64,000 nt of DNA from Verrucomicrobiales bacterium (GTDB lineage Bacteria > Verrucomicrobiota > Verrucomicrobiia > Verrucomicrobiales > DEV007). The notes below the pieces were generated by a model. The model saw nothing but the letters and a program-made list of their open reading frames with translations, made no database searches and had not been told where the DNA came from. The DNA lies in NCBI GenBank assembly GCA_002698785.1, contig PAAG01000043.1, forward strand, positions 1-64,000, given 5' to 3'. The position numbers and the translations under genes were made by a program. Below, in pieces: positions 35,367-42,392 of the stretch (the first letter of the stretch is position 1; every line of letters starts with the position of its first letter).

Positions 35367-36302
35367 ATGTATACCTCTCCCCTTCCCCGTCTCAGCACTG
35401 CAGCCATCACGCTATGCGCCTTTACACTCCCGATGCGCGGAGAAGACGCAAAGCAGAAATTCGACTGGCCCGCCCCAGCTCTCGTCGGCATTTCCGAAGT
35501 CGCCGAGAAAGACGGCAACCACGCCGAGATGTCCTACGCACTCGATGTGAAGACAGGAGACGACGGCATGTTCATCATTCGCATCACCGACTTCCAGTTC
35601 GACTCTTTCAATCACCAGCCTATCACCCCCGAGTTCGAACGCGCCCTACAGCCCGCCGTCGACGCCGTCGCATCCCTGCCTTCTTTCATCGTTGATCAAG
35701 AAGGCCATCTCATAGACATCACCAGCATCGACGCCCTGATCGACGAGACAGGGAAACTCCTGGACTCCACAGGCGATGGCAACACGGGCAGCGAAGCAGC
35801 CGAGGCTCTCAAAGACCCTGCGATGAAACAGATGCTCAATGCCGCGATCTCAGAATACTGGGTAGGCTGGGTCGGAGCCTGGGTCGACTACGGACTCGAT
35901 CCAGGCGAGTCCGCCGAAGAACAATTCAGCGAAGTCCTCGTCCCCAACCAGCCCGCCGTCACCGGGACACGCACCTACCAACACCTCGGCGAAACACCAG
36001 ACAAACCCGATCACATTCACCTCAAAATCGACTCCCACATCGGCGACCCGACCATGGTAGATGCCATTGGCGGCCTCATCTCCGGCATCGACAAAACCGG
36101 CAAAGCCAAAGAAGAAATCAACTCCCAGAAAATGCCGAACATAACCGTGGACGGCGGATTCGAGGTCAAGATCAACCCCACTACCCTGCGTCCCGCCTGG
36201 TCGCGGCGCTACAAGAACATCGAGATCAAGGGCCTGACCGAAGAAGAATCCGGCACTCGCACGGAATCACACGAATACACATTCCATTGGAAAACGGAAT
36301 AA
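35367..36302 (+). CDS. Hypothetical exported protein
   Basis: About 311 residues from the ATG at 35367. A signal peptide is likely (LSTAAITLCAFTLPMRGEDA, cleavage near residue 25). The rest is soluble, beta-rich and acidic: MSYALDVKTGDDGMFIIRITDFQFD..., a helical middle (LKDPAMKQMLNAAISEYWVGWVGAWVDYGLDPGES) and a C-terminal beta segment (IEIKGLTEEESGTRTESHEYTFHW). It resembles proteins that start with a DUF-type periplasmic domain but I cannot name one. The MITE-like element begins 45 bp after its stop. Confidence 0.6.
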   Translation: MYTSPLPRLSTAAITLCAFTLPMRGEDAKQKFDWPAPALVGISEVAEKDGNHAEMSYALDVKTGDDGMFIIRITDFQFDSFNHQPITPEFERALQPAVDAVASLPSFIVDQEGHLIDITSIDALIDETGKLLDSTGDGNTGSEAAEALKDPAMKQMLNAAISEYWVGWVGAWVDYGLDPGESAEEQFSEVLVPNQPAVTGTRTYQHLGETPDKPDHIHLKIDSHIGDPTMVDAIGGLISGIDKTGKAKEEINSQKMPNITVDGGFEVKINPTTLRPAWSRRYKNIEIKGLTEEESGTRTESHEYTFHWKTE

Positions 36303-36347
36303 CCATCGGCGCATACCGCACCGAACATCCAGAACAATGCTTCCCTA

Positions 36348-36559
36348 GGGTGTGTTCGAAAATCAGGGTGAGGCGTGACGCTAGCCATTGCCCGCCTCGC
36401 ACGGCGCTTCGAAGGAGCGGGGTTTCCCCCGCGACTGAGGAGCAACAAAGTGAGGTGGCGCAAGGGCCGGCGCTTCTCCGCGCATCCGCCCCGCTCGCGG
36501 GGCCTGATTTCTTAATAGATCGAAAAAATTCACGCCCATCCTGATTTTCGAACACACCC
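36348..36559. mobile_element. 212-bp MITE-like element
   Basis: Perfect 20-bp terminal inverted repeats, gggtgtgttcgaaaatcagg at 36348-36367 and its reverse complement at 36540-36559, extend imperfectly for another 10 bp (tgaggcgtga / tgggcgtga). The ends are flanked by TA on both sides (within CTAG), which could be a target duplication. The interior is non-coding and contains two short GC hairpins (gcggggtttccccc and cccgctcgcgggg). IS5- and IS630-like elements use such ends; no transposase for it is seen in the window. It lies between the end of the gene at 35367 and the small gene at 36569. Confidence 0.72.
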
Positions 36560-36568
36560 TAGTGAGAT

Positions 36569-36871
36569 TCAATAAGACGGAGGCGGCGTCCCTCCATCAG
36601 GCTCTAGGAAAATTCTCTGGGCGTTCCGCCTGACATCATTCGTCACATCAGGCAACTCCGAAAGCGCGTTCACCACAGTCACAGCGCGGAACTTCGTTCC
36701 GCCCTGGAAGAGCGGGTTTGGATGAAAAAGATCAAACACATCGCCGCGTTCATAGCGGGGAAATGGGGTTGAGCTTTTCCATTCAAAGAACTTCTCCTTC
36801 GTTTTCGAGCACCAGAACTCAAGAATGTATTCTATTTTTTCTTTCGATGATTTGGTCTTTCTCTGATTCAC
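36569..36871 (-). CDS. Hypothetical small protein
   Basis: 100 residues. IEYILEFWCSKTKEKFFEWKSSTPFPRYERGDVFDLFHP then GTKFRAVTVVNALSELPDVTNDVRRNAQRIFLEPDG. It reads like a small beta-barrel domain with alternating hydrophobic residues, without signal peptide or membrane segment. No family recognised. Its 3' end is 9 bp from the MITE-like element. Its composition is close to the average of the window. Confidence 0.5.
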   Translation of the reverse strand: MNQRKTKSSKEKIEYILEFWCSKTKEKFFEWKSSTPFPRYERGDVFDLFHPNPLFQGGTKFRAVTVVNALSELPDVTNDVRRNAQRIFLEPDGGTPPPSY

Positions 36872-37057
36872 AGTAGTAGCAGGTTCGCTTTTTATTTTTC
36901 ACTGGTACTCTGCTGGCGGCTGGAAAGATCTACGTCCACCGCGGGTATGTTGGTTCACCTTTTTTGACATTTTTCGCTCAAGAAACCGGCGCAATCCTCC
37001 CACCGTTACGCAGGAATGACACTCGCCGCTAGCTTGAGCCCCGCACGAATCCACTGA

Positions 37058-38353
37058 CTAGCTAAAAAGCCTGAGCGCATCCTCCGAGTTCGCTTTGATC
37101 CCGCGAACGAGACGATCAATCGTTTTACCAGACTTACCCAGTTCAGCGTTCATCTCTCGGCGAACATCATCACATCCGACTAACAAACGCTCAGCGATCA
37201 AACAAACGTGAGCAAAAACAAGATCGCGCTCGATCCCCCACTCCCTGGATGCGGTTTGCCATTGTCTCGGACCAATCTTCCACCACGCATACTCCCCTCC
37301 GATCTTCATCGCCATCCGCACCTTGCGCTCCTCCTTCGGGTTCTCATACGGGAGGTAAGACGAAAGATCATACAGAGGAGCAAGCCTCACCTGATGATCC
37401 CCAGCATGAAGGAATCCATAGTTCTTTGCATGAGCATCCGTTCCCTTGATCAGCCAGTTAAAAATCATCGCATCCAAAAACCGCAACTCATCCACCCGTG
37501 GTCGCCCCGATGAGTCCCGGATCAAAGAAAAAATGTCTTTCGCCGAAGAGCCGCCCTCTCTTTGATACTTGCTACGAGGTGAGATCCCGAGAGCCTGACA
37601 CATATCTTCCTGGTGCACCCTGAAAAGACTTCTCCCTTTCCACGTACGATCGAACCGCTCCACCACAATCACAGGTATCCCACCGACCGTATCAATTTTC
37701 GAAGAAGCAGCTGCAAGACCGATTCGTTTCGCCAGCCCAAGACAGAAATGCTCGTTCCGATCATAGTCCGCAAAATCACCCACATTCGGCTTCAGGATAT
37801 GCGTCGTGGGCGTCGCACCCTCGGGGATTCCCCATCGTTTATTAGATTCATCCCAATACAGGCCCATTTTCGGCTGTGCCCCGGCCAGGCTGAACTGCCC
37901 TCGGTCACCGATGCGGCGCATGGCCGAGTGATCATCCTTCAGTTCCTGGATCCTTTCACTCAACTCTTGCTCAGAGAGCCACACCACCTTCCGTCGCGCC
38001 TTGCTGCCCGCCCATCTTTCCGCCCTGTCAGGCACCACAAACTGCACCGCACCCGCACAATCTTCCCCCACAAACTCCAATAGCCGAAACGGGTTCCGAG
38101 GCGATAAATGGTGACGTCTTCCCCACCGCGCCAGCACCTCATCATTGTCAGGTAACAGCCCCTCAATAAAAGGTCGCACTACAGCATCGCGATGGAGCGG
38201 ATTCGCCATCGGCATCGAGAGAGACAGCGGAAAAGAATCCCTCAATGAGGTCCATTCCTCATCATACCGAAAACTGATCGAGTCCCTTCGCTCATCATAG
38301 GTGAGCTCCCCCATTCGGCGACCCTCGACTATCGCTAACAATCGCCTACTCAT
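37058..38353 (-). CDS. hipA: HipA-family serine/threonine kinase toxin
   Basis: 431 residues from the ATG at 38353, which overlaps the hipB stop by 8 bp, a translationally coupled arrangement typical of hipBA. The frame continues upstream inside hipB, so the ATG is supported by family alignment (MSRRLLAIVEGRRMGELTYD). HipA kinases phosphorylate targets such as glutamyl-tRNA synthetase and cause dormancy. Visible landmarks: FSLAGAQPKMGL with S155 corresponding to the autophosphorylated Ser150 region of E. coli HipA, THILKPN with K188 (ATP lysine), LIKGTDAHAKNYGFL with D306 (catalytic loop) and N311, and APLYDLSS with D329 (metal-binding). All key residues are present, so the kinase should be active. 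The C-terminal 90 residues are helical. Confidence 0.92.
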   Translation of the reverse strand: MSRRLLAIVEGRRMGELTYDERRDSISFRYDEEWTSLRDSFPLSLSMPMANPLHRDAVVRPFIEGLLPDNDEVLARWGRRHHLSPRNPFRLLEFVGEDCAGAVQFVVPDRAERWAGSKARRKVVWLSEQELSERIQELKDDHSAMRRIGDRGQFSLAGAQPKMGLYWDESNKRWGIPEGATPTTHILKPNVGDFADYDRNEHFCLGLAKRIGLAAASSKIDTVGGIPVIVVERFDRTWKGRSLFRVHQEDMCQALGISPRSKYQREGGSSAKDIFSLIRDSSGRPRVDELRFLDAMIFNWLIKGTDAHAKNYGFLHAGDHQVRLAPLYDLSSYLPYENPKEERKVRMAMKIGGEYAWWKIGPRQWQTASREWGIERDLVFAHVCLIAERLLVGCDDVRREMNAELGKSGKTIDRLVRGIKANSEDALRLFS

Positions 38354-38705
38354 CCTCGCCCTCAGCATCCGCCTTGCCACGAACCTTGCGCAGATACGAA
38401 TCCACGAACTCCTCTCCTTCCCTGACAAACGACTCACTCACACCAGGATCGAGAATATCGTCCAGATCGATCGTCGACACCGAATCCTTCTCCTCCCGCC
38501 CCTCTCCCACACGGATAAAAAGATCGAGCGCCTTCAGAGTGCGCAGAACCAGACCGATTTGGGCAGTCGGCTTCCCCCGCTCGAACTCCGAAATCCAGAG
38601 TGGGCGAACCCCTACCCGATCCGCAAGCGCCGCCTGCGTCCAGCCGAGCCTGTTTCGCTCACGCCGAATGAGCGCACCAAGCTCCTGCGGAGATTGTATC
38701 TTCAT
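38346..38705 (-). CDS. hipB: HipB-type antitoxin (XRE HTH)
   Basis: 119 residues. An XRE helix-turn-helix covers about residues 6-62 (LGALIRRERNRLGWTQAALADRVGVRPLWISEFERGKPTAQIGLVLRTLKAL). The C-terminal tail of about 50 acidic residues is longer than in E. coli HipB and ends in a KADAEGEDE stretch; it may bind the toxin. HipB represses its own operon by binding palindromes; three are seen upstream (38724-38791). It precedes and overlaps hipA. There is no ribosome binding site of note upstream of the ATG. Confidence 0.9.
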   Translation of the reverse strand: MKIQSPQELGALIRRERNRLGWTQAALADRVGVRPLWISEFERGKPTAQIGLVLRTLKALDLFIRVGEGREEKDSVSTIDLDDILDPGVSESFVREGEEFVDSYLRKVRGKADAEGEDE

Positions 38706-38723
38706 ACCGGGACAATACCCCTT

Positions 38724-38791
38724 TATGCGATCGCATACAATTTGTATTTTTATGCGAACACATAAACTGTTTTGCTTTATGCTATCGCATC
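38724..38791 (-). promoter_or_regulatory. Three phased operator-like palindromes upstream of hipBA
   Basis: tatgcgatcgcata (38724-38737, perfect), tatgcgaacacata (38751-38764, half-conserved) and tatgctatcgcatc (38778-38791, near-perfect) have centres exactly 27 bp apart, about 2.5 helical turns. They lie 19 to 86 bp upstream of the hipB ATG and have the form expected for HipB operators (E. coli HipB binds several spaced sites). They probably overlap the promoter, so the antitoxin-toxin complex would block RNA polymerase. No clear -35/-10 boxes were fixed. Confidence 0.8.
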
Positions 38792-38842
38792 AATTGAACA
38801 ACAACAAACTATTTTGATCAACCGATTCCACTTCAGCCCCCA

Positions 38843-38896
38843 CTACTCCCGCAGCTTCAAAAACTCCTTCCTTCCCTTCCAAAGCTGCCTTGCCAT
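38843..38896 (-). pseudogene. Duplicated 3' scar of the SGNH hydrolase gene
   Basis: Reading the minus strand gives MARQLWKGRKEFLKLRE then stop, closely matching EIAWKGRQEFLKLRE then stop at the end of the SGNH hydrolase (39445). Upstream in-frame sequence does not match. It looks like a duplicated and decayed 3' end lying on the other side of the gene at 38945, or a gene-conversion relic. Confidence 0.5.
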
Positions 38897-38944
38897 CACT
38901 CGACAGAATCGCTACCAGTAGAAACAAAGTAAAGACACTCTTCC

Positions 38945-39433
38945 ATGGGTTGCTTACATCTTCTCTTCCTCATCCCTCTGCTATCCCTCGGCTGGCTTCT
39001 GAGTTGGGTCCTCGACCCTATTCTTTTTCGCATCGCCACAAAAAAGAAATCTTTCGACTACCAAGGTCGCTGGACAGAAGGCAACGCAGGATTCGTTTAC
39101 GGTCAGTTTGGCGCAATCGCACCCGACGGATTCGAGGGCCCTATCGAAGTAACCATCTACTACTCTCACCTCCAGCACGCCAACTGGGGAAAAACCGTGA
39201 CCAGACAGTTCCGGCCAATCAGCGACTGGAAACACCTCTACGTCGCTTCTAAGAATGGAAAACAAGACTCCTATTTCTCCTACATCCCAGGAGAACAACT
39301 TCTCTGGATGGACAGAAACCGTGATTCTCCCGGGAAACTAGAAGGATGGTACGGCGGATGGTATCCCACCTCCGTGGGGAAGTGGAAAGTGAAAAAAGCC
39401 CCGACACTGCCTTCCCATTCTTCCAACCAGTAA
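38945..39433 (+). CDS. Small membrane-anchored protein
   Basis: 162 residues. An N-terminal hydrophobic helix (LHLLFLIPLLSLGWLLSWVL, residues about 4-24) with a possible anchor. The remainder is aromatic-rich beta sequence (FDYQGRWTEGNAGFVYGQFGAIAPDGFEGPIEVTIYYS, QFRPISDWKHLYVASKNGKQDSYFSYIPGEQLLWMDRN). No domain recognised. The C-terminus is basic and Ser-rich. It faces the SGNH hydrolase gene, with the two stops 11 bp apart, and is flanked on its 5' side by the scar at 38843. Confidence 0.6.
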   Translation: MGCLHLLFLIPLLSLGWLLSWVLDPILFRIATKKKSFDYQGRWTEGNAGFVYGQFGAIAPDGFEGPIEVTIYYSHLQHANWGKTVTRQFRPISDWKHLYVASKNGKQDSYFSYIPGEQLLWMDRNRDSPGKLEGWYGGWYPTSVGKWKVKKAPTLPSHSSNQ

Positions 39434-39444
39434 GCCCCTCCCCC

Positions 39445-40404
39445 TCACTCCCGCAGCTTCAAAAACTCCTGCCTGCCCTTCCACGCGATCTCCTGCAGCT
39501 CCTTCCGATCCTTCTCCGAAAACTTCCTCGTGATCGGATCGCCATCTCGATCCTTCGTCTTATCCGTGCCCTCCCAATACCGGATGTCCGTTACCGAATC
39601 GATCGGCAGCCCTACCGGACTCTCATCGAACAGCGCCGCATAAATCGCCAGCCCCGTCAGATACGAAAGAGTCTGGTTCAAATGCGCATCATTCACAAAT
39701 CGCAGCGTCAGATCTGGACGCTCCTGCTGGCACACCAGTGCAATCATCGACATTGGCGCCACCTCCGCCCCGATCTCATCCGCCAGCGCCGCGATCGCCT
39801 TTTCCTTTACCAAAATCGGTGCCGCATCTGGTGCTTCCGTTAGAGCCTTCGCATTCTGCGTATTCGGCGTCGTCTCATACAGGATCACCCGCGCGCCCTG
39901 CGCCTTTGCCAACTCCGCGAACTTCGGCGCATACTCCATATACAGAGAATCCGCCCCCTCCAGATCGTCCCGATACGATTGCAAAACCACCACATCCCAC
40001 TTCTCCCGGCGCTTCTCCAGATTCTTCAACAGCTCCCGCTGGTTCCCTATCGCCGACTTCGCATACTTCTTCAGCGGATCCTTTTCCTCGATCTTCTCCA
40101 GCTCCGCAATCGACGCCTCGATCTCCTCCGCCGTCACCTTGTATTGATTCACCACATTCTGCGTAAACAGATTCCAATGATCCACCGGACGCCGCCCCCC
40201 ATAGATCACCTGAGTTTGTGAAAATGTCAGGCCCGGCTGCCCCGCCTCCGCCATCTTCTTCACCGTCTCCGCCAGATTATGCCGCGCCGTATAGCTGTTC
40301 CCGATAAAAAGAACCTTCAGCTCCTTCTCCTCCGAATGAAGAGACGAGAAACCAAACAAAACCATCAAGAAAAGAAAAAGCCGAACCAGGGACGTTTTTT
40401 GCAT
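39445..40404 (-). CDS. Exported SGNH-family hydrolase
   Basis: 319 residues. Signal peptide LVRLFLFLMVLFGFSSLHS (cleavage near residue 24). Block I of SGNH/GDSL hydrolases is FIGNSYT with the likely catalytic Ser37; the family Gly appears in VIYGG, and block V is NDAHLN with D239 and H241. SGNH enzymes act as esterases, lipases or carbohydrate deacetylases; the substrate here is unknown. A helical insert around residues 85-135 (KVTAEEIEASIAELEKIEEK) separates blocks. It converges on the gene at 38945, with the two stops 11 bp apart. Confidence 0.82.
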   Translation of the reverse strand: MQKTSLVRLFLFLMVLFGFSSLHSEEKELKVLFIGNSYTARHNLAETVKKMAEAGQPGLTFSQTQVIYGGRRPVDHWNLFTQNVVNQYKVTAEEIEASIAELEKIEEKDPLKKYAKSAIGNQRELLKNLEKRREKWDVVVLQSYRDDLEGADSLYMEYAPKFAELAKAQGARVILYETTPNTQNAKALTEAPDAAPILVKEKAIAALADEIGAEVAPMSMIALVCQQERPDLTLRFVNDAHLNQTLSYLTGLAIYAALFDESPVGLPIDSVTDIRYWEGTDKTKDRDGDPITRKFSEKDRKELQEIAWKGRQEFLKLRE

Positions 40405-40453
40405 GCCTTTCTTCTAGGACAAACGCAGCCACTTGTCGACTCACGAGAACAAG

Positions 40454-41908
40454 TCACTCACCCCCGGAAAAACGCACCCGCCGCTGCGCATGATAAATAT
40501 TCGACGGATAAAGCCGGTCCGGATCGATTTCCTCGAACCACGGCCGTCCCGCCACCTGGTCATTCGGGAGTCGTCCCTCCCAGCCGACAAAAAGCGTCTT
40601 CATCTCATCCGCCAACATCGGATGATCGACCCACGACTCCTTCTTCGGCAGCATTAAATCCTTCCCTTTTACATTCCAGAAAACCCCACCCGAGCACGCA
40701 CCATAGAAATTATTCCGCCACACCAGGCTCCCCTCACCCGCATCGATCTCAGTGAAAAGGATATTCGGAATATTATCCTCTTGCGTGTGATAGTCAAAAT
40801 GCAGGTTCGGCCCCCGGCAATTCGAATACACACAATGATTCGTCCCTCCGTTCACCCCCAACTCATGATGAAACCGATTCTCAAACACGATCGAGTCCGC
40901 CACACACCAGGAAGAGCCATCTCCAAAATTGATCGCATGATGCCCTGACACACCCTCATTGTCCTCGAACGAACTTGCACTGGCCCGTCCGTCCGAACTT
41001 GTGAAAAGCACATCCTCGATTGTGATATACCTCCCATTATTCACCAGTATCCCGCAGTCCACATCCGTCAGGGTCACATTGCGCACCCACCCGTGCTCCA
41101 CGTCGCGGAAAAAAATTCCATTATATCCCTTCTCCTTCCAGTGCACATCATACTGACCTCCATTCCCCCGGATCGTCAGATTCTCCACCCCGACCTCACT
41201 ACTATCCTGGAACCAGAGAAAACCACCCGACCATGACCACTGCGTGGTCGGCCGGCCATTCCCCGTCGTCTGGGGCCAGGGATGAATATCCTCCAGCCCC
41301 GTCCCCAGCAGCAGAGTCACACCCTCACGACTTTCTCCCCGCAGCACATACTGACTCTTCGACAGTGGCTTCACCCACTTATCCACCATCTCACTTACCC
41401 CGATCCAGTCCATCAACAGATACGTCCCATTCGGGATCAAAACCGCCTTCTTTTCACCACACTCCGCGATCGCCTTTTGAAAAGCAGCCGTATCATCCGT
41501 CGCGCCATCCCCGACCGCACCGAAGTCCCTGACACTCACCCCTACCTCCCATTCCGGAAAATCATTTCTCCCCTCATGATACCCCGCCGTGGAAAAATCG
41601 ATCAACGTCCCGTCCTCCTTGTTCCACGCCTCGCCATCCCTCCCCCAAACCTTGGAAAACACAGCGTCACTCGGAGGTGCCTCTGGCTGCTCCCTCACCC
41701 AACTACGATCCCCTTCCGACAATCGCTCCAGCGGAATCTCGATCACACCCCCGTCGCCCCGTTTCACAAACACCGAATCGCCCTCCGCCCTGACAAAATC
41801 ACCTTCCAGCTGTCTGCCATCCGTTGAAGTCCACGTCCGAGATTCACCCGGAGATACGAACAAAACCCACACAAGAACAAGATAGAAAGCAATACGAGCA
41901 CTCATCAT
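40454..41908 (-). CDS. Secreted SHD1 - pectate-lyase-like beta-helix fusion
   Basis: 484 residues, signal peptide near residues 3-22 (ARIAFYLVLVWVLFVSP). The N-terminal SHD1 domain (about 24-70, RTWTSTDGRQLEGDFVRAEGDSVFVKRGDGGVIEIPLERL) is fused to a Pectate_lyase_3-type right-handed beta-helix (from about 128, VSVRDFGAVGDGATDDTAAFQKAIAECG, with many G-N-V-F-T-D turns further on). Such beta-helices cleave or bind acidic polysaccharides or tail-fibre-like targets; no catalytic residues can be fixed from sequence alone. The SHD1 unit may anchor the enzyme. The start among three adjacent candidate codons is uncertain. Confidence 0.85.
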   Translation of the reverse strand: MMSARIAFYLVLVWVLFVSPGESRTWTSTDGRQLEGDFVRAEGDSVFVKRGDGGVIEIPLERLSEGDRSWVREQPEAPPSDAVFSKVWGRDGEAWNKEDGTLIDFSTAGYHEGRNDFPEWEVGVSVRDFGAVGDGATDDTAAFQKAIAECGEKKAVLIPNGTYLLMDWIGVSEMVDKWVKPLSKSQYVLRGESREGVTLLLGTGLEDIHPWPQTTGNGRPTTQWSWSGGFLWFQDSSEVGVENLTIRGNGGQYDVHWKEKGYNGIFFRDVEHGWVRNVTLTDVDCGILVNNGRYITIEDVLFTSSDGRASASSFEDNEGVSGHHAINFGDGSSWCVADSIVFENRFHHELGVNGGTNHCVYSNCRGPNLHFDYHTQEDNIPNILFTEIDAGEGSLVWRNNFYGACSGGVFWNVKGKDLMLPKKESWVDHPMLADEMKTLFVGWEGRLPNDQVAGRPWFEEIDPDRLYPSNIYHAQRRVRFSGGE

Positions 41909-42054
41909 CAGCAAACGACAGGGATTTCAAATCGGCCATCAAATAAAGCCGACAGCTATCTGCAACCCATTGAATCAGAGAGCATTTCAATATACCAGAA
42001 AATATGTCCGTCGCCCAGACAGCTGCGAATCTCACCGAAAACACCAGCCGCACA

Positions 42055-42384
42055 CTACCCCTCCGCCGCCTTCTCCTCATCAACCGGAAACACCCACAGC
42101 ACAAAATACCAGACCAGCATATAAACAAACAACACCTCGAAAGACTCCGGCGCCTGCCCCATTCGGTTCTCCATCACCGAGCAGACAACCCAGAAAAGAG
42201 AAAACAAAAGCCCCAGCCGCCACAGCGAAAACATTCTCGACTCAAACGCCCACATCCCAAACGCCACCGCCGGGATCATACAAAGCATCCACCGCCAACT
42301 CTCGAGATCGAGCACATCCGCCAGCCACACTCCACCCAGGGAGAGCGACAGAAAACCGGAAAGCTTGGCGAGGTAGGTGAGCAT
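42055..42384 (-). CDS. Small membrane protein
   Basis: 109 residues, three to four hydrophobic helices (SLSLGGVWLADVLD, WRWMLCMIPAVAFGMWAF, LLFSLFWVVCSVM and FVYMLVWYFVLWVF), ending in an acidic tail (PVDEEKAAEG). It begins 8 bp after the stop of the gene at 42393 on the same strand, so the two are probably co-transcribed. Family unknown; the gene may be a membrane partner of the large transglutaminase-like protein. Confidence 0.6.
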   Translation of the reverse strand: MLTYLAKLSGFLSLSLGGVWLADVLDLESWRWMLCMIPAVAFGMWAFESRMFSLWRLGLLFSLFWVVCSVMENRMGQAPESFEVLFVYMLVWYFVLWVFPVDEEKAAEG

Positions 42385-42392
42385 CGTAAAAG

